Positions 34,765-44,785 of a stretch of 64,000 bases of DNA are shown piece after piece (the stretch's first letter is position 1; every line of letters starts with the position of its first letter). The DNA is taken from contig NZ_CP017080.1 in NCBI RefSeq assembly GCF_001645685.2, positions 4,703,051 through 4,767,050 of the forward strand, read 5' to 3'. The stretch is from Peribacillus muralis (lineage in GTDB: Bacteria; Bacillota; Bacilli; Bacillales; DSM-1321). The notes under the pieces were generated by a model. It saw only the letters and a program-made list of their open reading frames with translations. It was not told where the DNA came from and did no database searches. The translations under genes were made by a program, and so were the position numbers.

Positions 34765-35421
34765 TTATTGAAACGACTTGATATCAGCACCTTTTTGAAA
34801 TGATACATTTTGAATCAATAATTGCGTCTGCACATCGATGTACTCCTGAAGCGTATATTCCTTATGCAAGGCCCACCTTCTAAAACTCCACATCTGTCCC
34901 TGGACAAAGATGTTATGGGATAGAAGGCTGATTTGTTTTTCCGTCAGCAATAGTTCCCCGTTCTCAACACATTTCGTTATGACTCTTTCGAACATGCCCA
35001 CCATTCGGATTTCTTTGTTCAGCACGTAAGGCAGGGCATCCTTCGTCAATGCCTTCACCTCTTGATACATCACCAGCACTTCGTCCTGCATGTCATCCAT
35101 CACCTTATAAAAATAGGCGATCGTCATCTTCAAACTATCAAGTGTTCCATCACTCTGATCGATTTCTTTTTGAAGCTTTTCCTGAACTTCATCATAAATG
35201 AAGTCACAAACGAGATATAAGATATCTTCCTTTGTTCGGATATACTCGTATAACGTGCCAATACTAAAGCCCGACGCTTTGGCAATTTCCCTGGTAGTCG
35301 TCCGATGGAATCCCTTTTCCTTAAAAAGAGTCACCGCTCCTTTGATCATTTGGGTACGCCTTTTTTCAACCAGCCGCTCATCCTTTACCGACGCAAGAAC
35401 TTCTCTTTTATCTATTTTCAA
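34765..35421 (-). CDS. TetR/AcrR family regulator of the acyl-CoA operon
   Basis: 218-residue repressor. N-terminal helix-turn-helix (about 30-70) with [25 protein letters not shown], then a ligand-binding helical domain. It resembles FadR (YsiA)-type regulators that sense acyl-CoA. The start is TTG at 35421, eight bases after AAGGGG. Being inside the operon, it is a likely autoregulator, and FadR-like operators occur at 39970 and 42363. The ligand is inferred. Confidence 0.85.
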   Translation of the reverse strand: MKIDKREVLASVKDERLVEKRRTQMIKGAVTLFKEKGFHRTTTREIAKASGFSIGTLYEYIRTKEDILYLVCDFIYDEVQEKLQKEIDQSDGTLDSLKMTIAYFYKVMDDMQDEVLVMYQEVKALTKDALPYVLNKEIRMVGMFERVITKCVENGELLLTEKQISLLSHNIFVQGQMWSFRRWALHKEYTLQEYIDVQTQLLIQNVSFQKGADIKSFQ

Positions 35422-35534
35422 TTTTCAAACCCCTTTTAGAAAGCGCATCATTTACTCAATAAAGACATTCTCCCGAAATTGAAAAGGGCATTCCGGCAAG
35501 GCGGTGCCTCAAGCGGAAAACCTCATTTTCAACT

Positions 35535-36674
35535 CTATTTCGTAACCATCCTTGAAATGACCAGCTTCTGGATTTCCTGTGTTCCTTCGTAAATTTGGGT
35601 TATTTTCGCATCGCGCATATATCGTTCTACAGGGTAATCCTTCGTATAGCCATACCCCCCAAAAACCTGTACGGCTTCCGTCGTTACTTTCATGGCTGTA
35701 TCACCAGCGAATAGTTTCGACATGGCCGACTCTTTTCCATATGGTAGACCAGCGGATTCCAACCAGGCAGCCTGGTAGGTTAATAGCCTTGATGCTTCAA
35801 CACCTGTTGCCATATCAGCCAATTTAAACCCTATTCCTTGCTGTGCAGAAATGGGTTTGCCGAATTGGACGCGCTCTTTTGCATAATTGACCGAGGCATC
35901 CAATGCACCCTGGGCAATGCCTACAGCTTGTGCGGCTATTCCGTTACGGCCGCCATCAAGCGTCATCATCGCAATTTTAAAGCCCTCCCCTTCCTTGCCA
36001 AGCAGGTTTTCCTTCGGCACCCGGCATTCATCAAAGATGATTTCCGTCGTCGGTGATGAACGGATTCCAAGCTTCTTCTCTTTTTTTCCTACACTGAAAC
36101 CCGGAAAATCACTTTCAATGATGAAAGCACTCGTTCCTTTTTGTTTCGATTCGGGATCTGTCAAAGCAAAAACAACATAGGTATCGGCAATTCCGCCGTT
36201 CGTAATGAAAATTTTCGAGCCGTTAATGATGTATTCATCACCAACAAGCTTAGCAGTCGTTCTCATGCCTCCTGCATCGGAGCCTGAACTAGGCTCGGTC
36301 AGGCCATATGCGCCGATTTTTTCACCCTGTGCCATCGGTCGGAGATATTTTTGCTTTTGTTCCTCGGATCCGAATTTATAGATTGGCCAGCCTGCAAGAG
36401 AAGTATGGGCCGATAACGTAACCCCAGTGGAGGCACAGACACGGGACAGTTCTTCGATCGCTATGCAATACGCCAAGTAATCGCTCCCGATTCCACCGTA
36501 TTCCTCTGGCCACGGAATCCCCGTCAAACCTAGTTCGGCCATTTTATCAAAGATCTCACGGTCGAATCGTTCCTCTTCATCCCTCTCCGCAGCTGTAGGA
36601 GCCACTTCATTCTGGGCAAAATCGCGCACCATTTTCCTGATCATTTCATGTTCTTCGGTTAGTTTGAACTGCAT
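35535..36674 (-). CDS. acdA: Acyl-CoA dehydrogenase AcdA
   Basis: FAD enzyme introducing the alpha-beta double bond in acyl-CoA during beta-oxidation. The 379 residues are close to B. subtilis AcdA, with the FAD/substrate motifs [11 protein letters not shown] and FITNGG. The catalytic Glu is expected in the C-terminal QIYEGTQEI region. It lies 30 bp after a related dehydrogenase gene, so two chain-length or branch specificities may be served. Confidence 0.92.
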   Translation of the reverse strand: MQFKLTEEHEMIRKMVRDFAQNEVAPTAAERDEEERFDREIFDKMAELGLTGIPWPEEYGGIGSDYLAYCIAIEELSRVCASTGVTLSAHTSLAGWPIYKFGSEEQKQKYLRPMAQGEKIGAYGLTEPSSGSDAGGMRTTAKLVGDEYIINGSKIFITNGGIADTYVVFALTDPESKQKGTSAFIIESDFPGFSVGKKEKKLGIRSSPTTEIIFDECRVPKENLLGKEGEGFKIAMMTLDGGRNGIAAQAVGIAQGALDASVNYAKERVQFGKPISAQQGIGFKLADMATGVEASRLLTYQAAWLESAGLPYGKESAMSKLFAGDTAMKVTTEAVQVFGGYGYTKDYPVERYMRDAKITQIYEGTQEIQKLVISRMVTK

Positions 36675-36704
36675 GATAATCTTCCCCTGCCTTTTTCCTT
36701 GTAT

Positions 36705-37835
36705 TTAAAGATTTTTATTGATGACCATCCTTTGTATTTCACTGGTGCCTTCATAAATTTCCGTTACCTTTGCATCCCTGAAGTAGCGTTCGACCGGATA
36801 TTCCGTCGTATAGCCATAACCCCCGAATACTTGGACGGCTTCTATCGCCACATCGACAGCGGTCCTCGAAGCGAATAGCTTAGCCATCGCTGCCTCCTTA
36901 CCGCACTTCAAGCCCTCTGAGCGTAAAAACGCTGCCCGGTAGACAAGCAGTCTTGAAGCTTCTATGCCTGTGGCCATGTCCGCCAGCTTGAAGCCAATCC
37001 CCTGCTGCAATGCTATCGGTTTGTTGAACTGCACCCTGTCTTTTGCATATTGGACGGCATGCTCCATGGCACCCTCAGCGATTCCCAGCGCTTGGGACGC
37101 AATCCCGATCCTCCCGGCATCCAGGTTGGCCATCGCGATCTTGAAGCCTTCACCTTCCTTGCCAAGCAGATTGCCCTCGGGCACTTTCAAATCCTCGAAG
37201 GTCACCTGCACGGTGCTCGAGCCATGAAGCCCCATTTTCCGTTCATCTTTACCGATGATCAAGCCCGGGGTCCCCTTTTCCACGATGAAAGCGGAGATTC
37301 CCTTGCTTCCGGCCTGGGGATCGGTTGAGGCAAAGACAATGAACACATCCGCTTCACCGCCATTTGTGATGAATACTTTGGACCCATTTATTCGATATAA
37401 CCCATCTTCCTTTACGGCCTTCGATTTCAAACTCGCAGCATCGGAGCCGGAGCTTTGCTCGGTCAAACAAAAGGCACCTAAATATTGTCCTGCTGATAAC
37501 TTAGGCACATACTTTCGCTTTTGCTCCTCGGTCCCAAAATAAACGATTGGATTCGTTCCAACAGAAGTATGAACGGATAGTATGACACCGAGGGTTGGAC
37601 TTACTTTGGATATCTCGTTGATGGCGATGATATAGGACATGAAGTCCATTCCCGCACCACCGTATTGTTCTGGAATCGGAATTCCCATCAAGCCAAGCTC
37701 GCCCATTTTTTGCAGGATCGCTTTTGGAAACATGCCTTTTTCCATGGCTTCAATATGTGGGGCAATTTCATTCTTCGCAAAATCGCTTACCATCTTCCGC
37801 ATCATTTCCTGTTCTTCTGTAAACTTGAAATCCAT
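36705..37835 (-). CDS. Acyl-CoA dehydrogenase (butyryl/short-chain type)
   Basis: 376-residue paralogue of the adjacent acdA, with CLTEQSSGSDA, VFITNGG and the C-terminal VTEIYEGTSEIQRM. It groups by context with short-chain dehydrogenases (MmgC/Bcd type). Following thiolase and 3-hydroxyacyl-CoA dehydrogenase and with IcmF downstream, it probably acts on butyryl-, isobutyryl- or similar CoA. GGAGG precedes the ATG. Exact substrate unresolved. Confidence 0.9.
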   Translation of the reverse strand: MDFKFTEEQEMMRKMVSDFAKNEIAPHIEAMEKGMFPKAILQKMGELGLMGIPIPEQYGGAGMDFMSYIIAINEISKVSPTLGVILSVHTSVGTNPIVYFGTEEQKRKYVPKLSAGQYLGAFCLTEQSSGSDAASLKSKAVKEDGLYRINGSKVFITNGGEADVFIVFASTDPQAGSKGISAFIVEKGTPGLIIGKDERKMGLHGSSTVQVTFEDLKVPEGNLLGKEGEGFKIAMANLDAGRIGIASQALGIAEGAMEHAVQYAKDRVQFNKPIALQQGIGFKLADMATGIEASRLLVYRAAFLRSEGLKCGKEAAMAKLFASRTAVDVAIEAVQVFGGYGYTTEYPVERYFRDAKVTEIYEGTSEIQRMVINKNL

Positions 37836-37872
37836 TCCTTCATTCCTCCCTAGCTGCAGATGCTTTCAATGC

Positions 37873-38724
37873 TTAGTCATATTCGTAAAAGCCACGACCT
37901 GTTTTCTTGCCCAGCCACCCAGCTTTTACATATTTCCTTAACAGCGGACACGGTCTGTATTTATCGTCGCCAAGCCCCTGGTGAAGGGTTTCCATAATGT
38001 ATAGGCATGTGTCGAGTCCAATGAAGTCAGCTAGTGTAAGCGGCCCCATCGGATGATTCATCCCCAGCTTCATCACATCATCAATCGCCTCTTTAGTGGC
38101 AACTCCCTCATATAGCGTATAGATGGCCTCGTTGATCATCGGCATCAAAATCCGATTTGCTACAAAACCGGGAAAATCATTCACTTCCACCGGGACCTTG
38201 TTCAAGGATAGAGCCATCTTTTCCACCTTTTGATAAACCTCATCGGCTGTAGCCAGACCGCGGATGACCTCCACAAGCTTCATCACTGGAACCGGGTTCA
38301 TGAAATGCATGCCGATTACATTGGCAGGCCTTTTCGTGCTAGCTGCTATTTCGGTAATCGGAAGTGAAGAAGTATTGGTTGCAAGAATGGCATGTTGTGG
38401 AGCGATTTGATCCAGCTCAGCGAAAATCTTCGTTTTTATTTCCATATTTTCCACCGCAGCTTCAATCACCAAATCCACCTTGGCTGCATTTTGCAAATCC
38501 GTGGATGACGTCAGCCGGGAAAGGGCTGCATCTTTATCCTCCAACTTCATTTTCCCCTTCTCAACCTGTCGCGAAAGGTTTTTGGCAATTGTCCCTAAGC
38601 CTTTTTCCACAAATTCAGCTCGTAGATCATGCAAGAGAACCTCATAGCCCCCCATTGCGCATACCTGGGCGATGCCAGCCCCCATCTGTCCCGCACCGAT
38701 GACCATCACTTTTTGAATGTTCAT
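37873..38724 (-). CDS. 3-hydroxybutyryl-CoA dehydrogenase
   Basis: NAD(P)-dependent enzyme interconverting 3-hydroxyacyl-CoA and 3-ketoacyl-CoA, MmgB/Hbd type. 283 residues, Rossmann motif GAGQMGAG near the N-terminus, catalytic His in [11 protein letters not shown], and the C-terminal dimerisation domain ([15 protein letters not shown]). The ATG at 38724 follows GGAGG, so the five-codon open extension is not used. Second gene of the operon. Confidence 0.93.
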   Translation of the reverse strand: MNIQKVMVIGAGQMGAGIAQVCAMGGYEVLLHDLRAEFVEKGLGTIAKNLSRQVEKGKMKLEDKDAALSRLTSSTDLQNAAKVDLVIEAAVENMEIKTKIFAELDQIAPQHAILATNTSSLPITEIAASTKRPANVIGMHFMNPVPVMKLVEVIRGLATADEVYQKVEKMALSLNKVPVEVNDFPGFVANRILMPMINEAIYTLYEGVATKEAIDDVMKLGMNHPMGPLTLADFIGLDTCLYIMETLHQGLGDDKYRPCPLLRKYVKAGWLGKKTGRGFYEYD

Positions 38725-38754
38725 GAAAACCCTCCTCATTTATCGATCAAACGA

Positions 38755-39948
38755 TCATCTTTGCTTAGGCACCTCGATTAAGATTGCATCTCCCTGGCCG
38801 CCTCCACTACATATTGCCGCAATGCCTAATCCACCGCCACGGCGTTTCAACTCATGCATGAGCGTGATGATGATCCGGGCTCCGCTTGCACCGATCGGGT
38901 GACCCAAGGCAACTGCACCTCCGTTGACATTCACCTTTTCCGCCTCGATGCCGGCAATCTTTCCACTGGCCAGTGCTACAGCTGCAAATGCTTCATTCAC
39001 TTCGAATAAATCGATGTCTTCCACAGACTTGCCTGCCTTCTTCAAGATTTCATTTATGACCAAGCCTGGTGTTTTCGGGAAGTCCTTCGCTTCCACGGCA
39101 ACCTCGGCATGAGCCAAAATATAGGCAAATGGCGATTTCCCTTCTTTTTCGGCACGTTCCTCGCTCATCAATACGAGAGCGCCCGCCCCATCATTGACTC
39201 CTGGTGCATTTCCTGCCGTTATCGTACCCTCGTTATTAAAAGCGGGACCTAATTTGGCCAATTTCCCGGCAGATGTATCTTTTCTTGGTCCTTCATCATG
39301 TTCGATCGTAATCGGGTCCCCTTTTCTGACCGGAACCTGTACGGCAATGATTTCTTCTGCAAGTATGCCTTCATCGATTGCTTTAAGCGCTTTTTGATGG
39401 CTATCGTAAGCCCAGCTATCTTGTTCCTCACGGGTTATTTCAAGATCCTCTGCAGTACTGTTTCCGTAAGTGCCCATATGTACCCCTGTGAAACTGCAGC
39501 TAAGTCCATCGGATATCATCGTATCCTTCATCTGGGCATCACCCATCCTTAAGCCCCAGCGTGCCTTTGGAAGAATGTAAGGTGCATTGCTCATTGACTC
39601 CATTCCCCCGGCCACAATGATTTCCTCATCACCCAACCGAATGATCTGATCGGCCATTGTGACACTGCGAAGCCCTGATGCACATACTTTATTAATCGTT
39701 TCCGTTTTCACTTCCCAGGGGATTCCGGCATGTCGTGCTGCCTGACGTGAAGGGATTTGCCCTTGACCTGCCTGAAGCACATTCCCCATGATGACCTCAT
39801 CGACCTGGCCGCCCTCAATTCCAGCCCGTTCCAGAGCTTCCTTGATCGCCATTCCACCAAGCTGTGAAGCCGTAAAACCGCTAAGGCCTCCGCCAAATTT
39901 ACCAAAGGGTGTTCTCACACCACTGATTATCACTGTTTTTGCCATCAT
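38755..39948 (-). CDS. Acetyl-CoA acetyltransferase (thiolase)
   Basis: Condenses or cleaves acetoacetyl-CoA. Nucleophile Cys89 in [10 protein letters not shown], His in [15 protein letters not shown] and second Cys in [10 protein letters not shown]. 397 residues from ATG 39948 (the next ATG, one codon later, is equally possible). First gene of the six-gene operon; MmgA/ThlA type. Promoter with cre site and FadR-like operator directly upstream. Confidence 0.93.
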   Translation of the reverse strand: MMAKTVIISGVRTPFGKFGGGLSGFTASQLGGMAIKEALERAGIEGGQVDEVIMGNVLQAGQGQIPSRQAARHAGIPWEVKTETINKVCASGLRSVTMADQIIRLGDEEIIVAGGMESMSNAPYILPKARWGLRMGDAQMKDTMISDGLSCSFTGVHMGTYGNSTAEDLEITREEQDSWAYDSHQKALKAIDEGILAEEIIAVQVPVRKGDPITIEHDEGPRKDTSAGKLAKLGPAFNNEGTITAGNAPGVNDGAGALVLMSEERAEKEGKSPFAYILAHAEVAVEAKDFPKTPGLVINEILKKAGKSVEDIDLFEVNEAFAAVALASGKIAGIEAEKVNVNGGAVALGHPIGASGARIIITLMHELKRRGGGLGIAAICSGGGQGDAILIEVPKQR

Positions 39949-39969
39949 TATTTCCTCCCTTGAGTAAAT

Positions 39970-39987
39970 TGATTGAACGCTCGCTCA
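39970..39987 (-). promoter_or_regulatory. FadR-like operator overlapping the thiolase operon start
   Basis: TGATTGAACGCTCGCTCA shows dyad symmetry (TGAnTGA-n4-TCnnTCA) and matches the B. subtilis FadR consensus TGAATGAMTANTCATTCA at about 13 of 18 positions. It lies immediately downstream of the -10 element. Confidence 0.6.
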
Positions 39988-40015
39988 ATATAAGGTTAAA
40001 AAAAGATTTTTGTAA
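39987..40015 (-). promoter_or_regulatory. Promoter of the thl-icmF operon
   Basis: Minus strand TTACAA (40010-40015), 17-base spacer, TATATT (39987-39992). The -35 overlaps the cre site and the region after -10 overlaps the FadR-like operator. Confidence 0.65.
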
Positions 40016-40024
40016 GCGCTTTAT
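40011..40024. promoter_or_regulatory. Catabolite-responsive element (CcpA site)
   Basis: TGTAAGCGCTTTAT matches the cre consensus TGWAANCGNTNWCW at all but one position. It overlaps the -35 of the thiolase operon, a placement expected to give glucose repression. Confidence 0.75.
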
Positions 40025-40067
40025 ATCTATCTTACATAATTTTAGCAATAATTTAAATATTTAAATA

Positions 40068-40111
40068 AAAAAATCGCCTGCTTCCATAAAGCGATCATAT
40101 AAGAAGCAGGC
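40068..40111 (-). terminator. Rho-independent terminator of fadF
   Basis: 9-bp stem GCCTGCTTC/GAAGCAGGC (40076-40084 with 40103-40111), followed on the minus strand by a T run. It separates fadF from the downstream operon. Confidence 0.8.
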
Positions 40112-40124
40112 AATCATATTTTGA

Positions 40125-42260
40125 TTAAGATGCGATTGGATTGTTTTCACCGATGATCGCTTTTTCGAGAAGCTCGGCTACATCATACGTTTTAACGTTT
40201 TCCTCGACTTCTTTTGCTTTCGTGCCATCTGATAGCATGGTCAGGCAATAAGGACATCCCGAGCTGATCACGGTTGGACTGACGGCAAGTGCTTGTTCCG
40301 TACGAGCCACATTGATGCGGTTTCCTGTTTCCTCTTCCATCCACATCAAACCGCCTCCGGCACCACAGCACATGCCTTTTTCACGGTTCCGCTCCATCTC
40401 AATCAGTTTCACGCCAGCAATCGATTGCAAGATTTCACGAGGTGGGCTATAAACCTCATTGTACCTTCCCAAGTAGCAGGAATCATGGAATGTAATCGTT
40501 TCATTCACTGGATATTGCGGTACCAGCCTTCCTTCACTGACAAGCTTGGCAAGCAGTTCCGTATGATGGTATACTTCCGCCTCCAAACCAAAATCCGGAT
40601 ACTCATTTTTAAAAATATTATATGCATGCGGATCGATCGTCACGATTTTCTTGATTTCGTTCTTCTGGAACTCTTCGATGTTTTTCATGGCAAGCTCCTG
40701 AAAAACAAACTCATTACCCAATCGACGAGGAGTATCGCCTGAGTTTTTCTCTTTATTTCCTAAAATTGCGAATTTGACGCCTGCTTCATTCATTAATTTG
40801 GCAAAGGAAAGGGCGATCTTCTGGCTTCTGTTATCGTAAGATCCCATTGAACCTACCCAGAATAAATATTCAAATTCTTCGTCTGCCTTTTGCAGTTCCT
40901 TCACGGTAGGAACGCTGACATCCTCCCTCAAGGTTCTCCAATCTTCTCTCTCTTTGCGGTTGAGCCCCCAAGGGTTTCCTTGACGCTCAATATTGGTCAT
41001 TGCACGTTGAGCATCAGGATCAAGCCTGCCCTCGGTCAATACTAGATATCTGCGCATATCGATGATTTTGTCGACATGCTCATTCATTACCGGGCATTGA
41101 TCCTCACAATTACGGCAAGTCGTGCATGCCCATAGTTCTTCTTCCGTAATGATTTCGCCAATCAGGCTCGGACTATAGCTTTCAGTTGCTGCAGCCGATT
41201 CCTGGGCTCCCTCGCCGCTGCTGGCAAGAGCGATCTTATTTCCATTTGTATTGCCGAACACAAAGGACGGCACCCATGGCTGCTTCGTTGTAACGGCTGC
41301 CCCCGTATTTGTTAAATGGTCACGCATCTTGATGATGATATCCATCGGTGACAGCATTTTACCTGTACCGGTTGCCGGACACATATTCGTACAACGTCCG
41401 CATTCCACGCAAGCATAGAGGTCGACCATCTGGTATTGCGTCAAGTCCTCGATATATTTTGCACCATAGTATTGGTTGCCTTCTTTGTCCAGGATCTCTT
41501 CCTCCAGATCAACCGGCTTCAATTTCCCTGGATTGTCAAGACGGTTCAAGAATACATTGATCGGACCGGCAATCAAGTGAGCATGCTTCGATTGCGGGAT
41601 GTAAACGAGGAACGATAAGATGATCATAAGATGCATCCACCAAGCTACATAAAAAACGACAGTGGCAGCGGCTGTTCCCATCCAGCCGAATAGGAAGGCT
41701 ATGCTTGATGCGACTGGCTCTGACCAGGTAGCAGCATGCTCATGCCAAATCATTCCCATTCCATTCCCCAGCAATACGGTAATCATGATGCCCGTAATGA
41801 AGATGACGACCAACCCCGCTTTGAAATCCCTTTTCAAACGGACAAGCTTTTCAACATAACGGCGATACCCAGCCCAAAGGATTGCCACAAGAACCGTGAG
41901 CGTCACGATTTCCTGGAAGAAGGTAAAGGCAGGATAAAGAGGTCCTAACGGCAAATGCCATCCTGGTCTTAAACCTTTAATGAAAAAGTCGAGTGCACCA
42001 AATTGCACCAAAATGAAGCCATAAAATAACATCGCATGGATGATCCCGCTCTTTTTATCTTTGAAGAGCTTTTTCTGTCCGAATACATAAACCCCTATTT
42101 TAACTAAACGATCTTTCACACGGTTATCGAATTCCACTTTTTTGCCAAGTTTTATATATGCTAAACGAGTTCTTATCAAATAGATAAATAAACCGGCGGC
42201 GTAAGCGGTTACAAGTAGAAATGCAATCAAGTTGATCCACAGTAAGCCATTCATTTCCAT
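40125..42260 (-). CDS. fadF: Membrane-bound Fe-S oxidoreductase FadF (YwjF)
   Basis: 711-residue protein thought to pass electrons from acyl-CoA dehydrogenase/ETF to the quinone pool. It has N-terminal membrane helices in the first 250 residues (NarI-like heme domain), two 4Fe-4S motifs (CVECGRCTNMCP and CTTCRNCEDQCP), and two C-terminal CCG-type domains (MCCGAGGG and SSGCPYC). In B. subtilis it is in the FadR regulon next to acdA. GGGGGAAGG precedes the ATG. Transcribed alone here. Confidence 0.92.
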   Translation of the reverse strand: MEMNGLLWINLIAFLLVTAYAAGLFIYLIRTRLAYIKLGKKVEFDNRVKDRLVKIGVYVFGQKKLFKDKKSGIIHAMLFYGFILVQFGALDFFIKGLRPGWHLPLGPLYPAFTFFQEIVTLTVLVAILWAGYRRYVEKLVRLKRDFKAGLVVIFITGIMITVLLGNGMGMIWHEHAATWSEPVASSIAFLFGWMGTAAATVVFYVAWWMHLMIILSFLVYIPQSKHAHLIAGPINVFLNRLDNPGKLKPVDLEEEILDKEGNQYYGAKYIEDLTQYQMVDLYACVECGRCTNMCPATGTGKMLSPMDIIIKMRDHLTNTGAAVTTKQPWVPSFVFGNTNGNKIALASSGEGAQESAAATESYSPSLIGEIITEEELWACTTCRNCEDQCPVMNEHVDKIIDMRRYLVLTEGRLDPDAQRAMTNIERQGNPWGLNRKEREDWRTLREDVSVPTVKELQKADEEFEYLFWVGSMGSYDNRSQKIALSFAKLMNEAGVKFAILGNKEKNSGDTPRRLGNEFVFQELAMKNIEEFQKNEIKKIVTIDPHAYNIFKNEYPDFGLEAEVYHHTELLAKLVSEGRLVPQYPVNETITFHDSCYLGRYNEVYSPPREILQSIAGVKLIEMERNREKGMCCGAGGGLMWMEEETGNRINVARTEQALAVSPTVISSGCPYCLTMLSDGTKAKEVEENVKTYDVAELLEKAIIGENNPIAS

Positions 42261-42353
42261 GCAGTCCTTCCCCCTCTTCGTAAATTGTAAAATGCCAGGT
42301 AGCCATTTTAATAAATAGAAAATTTGGCATTTTTCTGAAATTTGATTATCTCC

Positions 42354-42381
42354 ATTATATAATGAATGAGCATTCAGTCAA
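42354..42381 (-). promoter_or_regulatory. fadF promoter with embedded FadR operator
   Basis: TTGACT (42376-42381), 16-base spacer, TATAAT (42354-42359). The 18-base sequence at 42363-42380 matches the B. subtilis FadR consensus at about 15 of 18 positions and fills the spacer, so repressor binding would block polymerase. Confidence 0.85.
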
Positions 42382-42555
42382 CTTTTTTCTTTATAAAATA
42401 AATTTGATTTTCCGTACCCTCTATATATAGTTCGACAATTCTGGATATTTCCCCTTCCGTAGTATAAAAAAAGCCTGTTGCCATCACTCCATTCTATGGT
42501 TACTTCCAGGTAATTAGAGCCAAACTAAATTGAAATCATATTAGGGGGAATTCTT

Positions 42556-43758
42556 TTGAAGATAATCACGGCGCTTGCCTCCATTTTTTTATTGATCTTC
42601 ACTTGGTGCTTGATTGATCTAAAGCTGGGGCATAAGCGTCATATGAAGCAGGCAGCGAATATTAAATATCCGCATCGAAACAGCGACATGACCGTGTTCA
42701 CGTCAGGTAAAATCCTGTTTGATGATTTCACGCAAGAAATCGAACGCGCCCAGGATTCCGTCCATATCCTTTTTTATATTGTGAAGAACGATCAATTCAG
42801 CAAGGACTTTTTGAAGCTGCTGCAAACGAAAGCGGAAACGGGCGTGGAGGTACGGCTTTTGGCCGACTGGGTTGGAAGCAAGAAAATATCCCGGACAACC
42901 ATTCAGCAGCTCAAAAAAAGCGGCGTTCATTTCTCTTTCAGCTATAAACCGAAACTCCCCTTCCTTTTCTATACGATCCAAAAAAGGAATCATCGAAAAA
43001 TCACGGTGATTGATGGGAAAATCGGTTATCTTGGAGGCTTCAATATCGGCAGGGAGTATATAAATGAAGGGGACAAGCTTAATCCTTGGCGGGATTACCA
43101 CTTGAAAATGACGGGTGAAGGGGTCAAGGACCTGCAGGAAGTCTTCCTCTCGGACTGGTTCCATGATACAAACGAGGATCTTCGGAGCATGCCGAATTAT
43201 TTTCCTAACTTGAAAGCCGGTTCGCTTTCCCATCAAGTTGTTGTCACGAATGGAAGTGAACTTGAACAGACCTTGATCGGCCTGATTCAGCAGGCTAAAG
43301 AAAAAATCATCATCGGGACTCCTTACTTCATTCCTAGCAAGTCCTTGTTTCAGGAATTACGGGAGGCACTCTCACGGAATGTCGCCGTAACGGTGATCGT
43401 TCCCGAAAATTCCGATCATGCCCTTGTCAAGGAGGCTTCGTTTCCTTATTTCCGGGTATTGATAAAAGAAGGTGCTGCAATCATGCAGTTCCAGAGAGGG
43501 TTCTACCATTCTAAAGTGATACTGATTGATGATACAATTTGTGATATCGGGACGGCAAACTTTGATAAACGCAGTTGTTTTTTAAATGGGGAAATCAATT
43601 GTTTGATTTATGACCGGGCATTTATAGAAGATGTTGAAAAGGAATTGGCGGTGGACGTTGCTGAATCCAAGCTACTGAACGGGGACAAGCTTTCTTCCAT
43701 GAATGTTGTTCGTACAGCGAAAGAATCGCTGGCTTCCATCCTTTCTCCTTTTCTTTAA
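42556..43758 (+). CDS. ywjE: Phospholipase D-family protein, cardiolipin synthase-like (YwjE)
   Basis: 400-residue membrane-anchored protein with one N-terminal hydrophobic helix (about 1-22). Two HxKxxxxD motifs are present: HRKITVIDG near residue 150 and HSKVILIDD near 320. This is the cardiolipin synthase architecture, but YwjE-type paralogues are not always the main synthase. The start is TTG at 42556 after AGGGGGAA. Followed 24 bp later by uvsE on the same strand. Confidence 0.88.
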   Translation: MKIITALASIFLLIFTWCLIDLKLGHKRHMKQAANIKYPHRNSDMTVFTSGKILFDDFTQEIERAQDSVHILFYIVKNDQFSKDFLKLLQTKAETGVEVRLLADWVGSKKISRTTIQQLKKSGVHFSFSYKPKLPFLFYTIQKRNHRKITVIDGKIGYLGGFNIGREYINEGDKLNPWRDYHLKMTGEGVKDLQEVFLSDWFHDTNEDLRSMPNYFPNLKAGSLSHQVVVTNGSELEQTLIGLIQQAKEKIIIGTPYFIPSKSLFQELREALSRNVAVTVIVPENSDHALVKEASFPYFRVLIKEGAAIMQFQRGFYHSKVILIDDTICDIGTANFDKRSCFLNGEINCLIYDRAFIEDVEKELAVDVAESKLLNGDKLSSMNVVRTAKESLASILSPFL

Positions 43759-43782
43759 CATCGTTTAAGGAGAAATTACAAA

Positions 43783-44736
43783 ATGAAAATAAGATTTGGC
43801 TTTGTATCCAACGCAACCTGTTTATGGGAGGCTTCTCCGGCGAAGACGCTCACTTTCAAGCGATATGGCGAACTCGGCCCGGAAACGGGGATGGAACGGC
43901 TTCTGAGTGTGACGAGGCAGAACATTGAAAACACCTTAAGGGTCCTTCAATATAACACGGCTCACCAAATAGAAATCTATCGGATGTCCAGCTCCATCGT
44001 TCCTTTAGCCACGCATCCAGACGTGGAATGGGATTTCGTCACACCCTTCAAAAAGGAGTGGAAGCAGCTTGGCGAATGGGTTACCGCACATAACATGCGG
44101 GTGAGCTTTCATCCCAACCAGTTTACGCTGTTCACCAGTCCCAAACCTGGGATTACGCATAATGCCGTGAAAGATATGGAGTTCCACTATAATATGTTTG
44201 ATGCAATGGGAATTGCGGACTCCTCTTTCATCAATATCCATGTCGGCGGGGCCTATGGTGATAAAGAGTCAGCTTTAGTAAGGGTCCATGACAACCTAAA
44301 GCGACTCCCGGAGCACGTCAAGGCAAGAATGACTTTTGAGAATGACGATAAAACCTATACAACATCAGAAACCCTCCGTGTATGTAAACGGGAAGGCATT
44401 CCACTTGTCTTCGATTACCACCACCATCTTGCCAACCTCTCAGATGAGCCTCTTAACGAGCTGCTCACCGAGGTGATCGCTACATGGAGCCATGCAGGAG
44501 CGGTTCCAAAAATCCATATATCTTCCCCGAAATCACCAGGTGCATTTCGCTCGCATGCCGATTATATCGATTTGGATTTCATCATGCCCCTATTCAAAGC
44601 ACTTAGGGACATTGGACAGGACGTCGACTTCATGATTGAAGCCAAGATGAAGGATCGAGCCATGCTGCAGCTGATTGAAGATATATCCAAGGTCCGTGGA
44701 GTAAAAAGGGTGAGCGGTGGTTCCATAGAATGCTGA
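43783..44736 (+). CDS. uvsE: UV DNA damage endonuclease
   Basis: TIM-barrel endonuclease that nicks 5' to UV photoproducts and some other lesions (YwjD in B. subtilis). 317 residues with the family pattern RFGFVSNATCLW at the start, metal-binding His/Glu residues in SFHPNQFTLF, NIHVGG, TFENDDKTYT and FDYHHHLAN. AAGGAG precedes the ATG. Co-transcribed with the upstream PLD gene. Confidence 0.93.
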   Translation: MKIRFGFVSNATCLWEASPAKTLTFKRYGELGPETGMERLLSVTRQNIENTLRVLQYNTAHQIEIYRMSSSIVPLATHPDVEWDFVTPFKKEWKQLGEWVTAHNMRVSFHPNQFTLFTSPKPGITHNAVKDMEFHYNMFDAMGIADSSFINIHVGGAYGDKESALVRVHDNLKRLPEHVKARMTFENDDKTYTTSETLRVCKREGIPLVFDYHHHLANLSDEPLNELLTEVIATWSHAGAVPKIHISSPKSPGAFRSHADYIDLDFIMPLFKALRDIGQDVDFMIEAKMKDRAMLQLIEDISKVRGVKRVSGGSIEC

Positions 44737-44743
44737 TAGGCTG

Positions 44744-44780
44744 AAAAAAAGCGACTGTTTCTTTAGAAACAGTCGCTTTA
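44744..44780 (-). terminator. Terminator shared by argS and uvsE
   Basis: Perfect 12-bp stem (44751-44762 with 44765-44776) between convergent genes. The minus strand has a seven-T tail, so argS is the main user; the plus strand has only TTTAG. Confidence 0.85.
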
Positions 44781-44785
44781 GCTGA

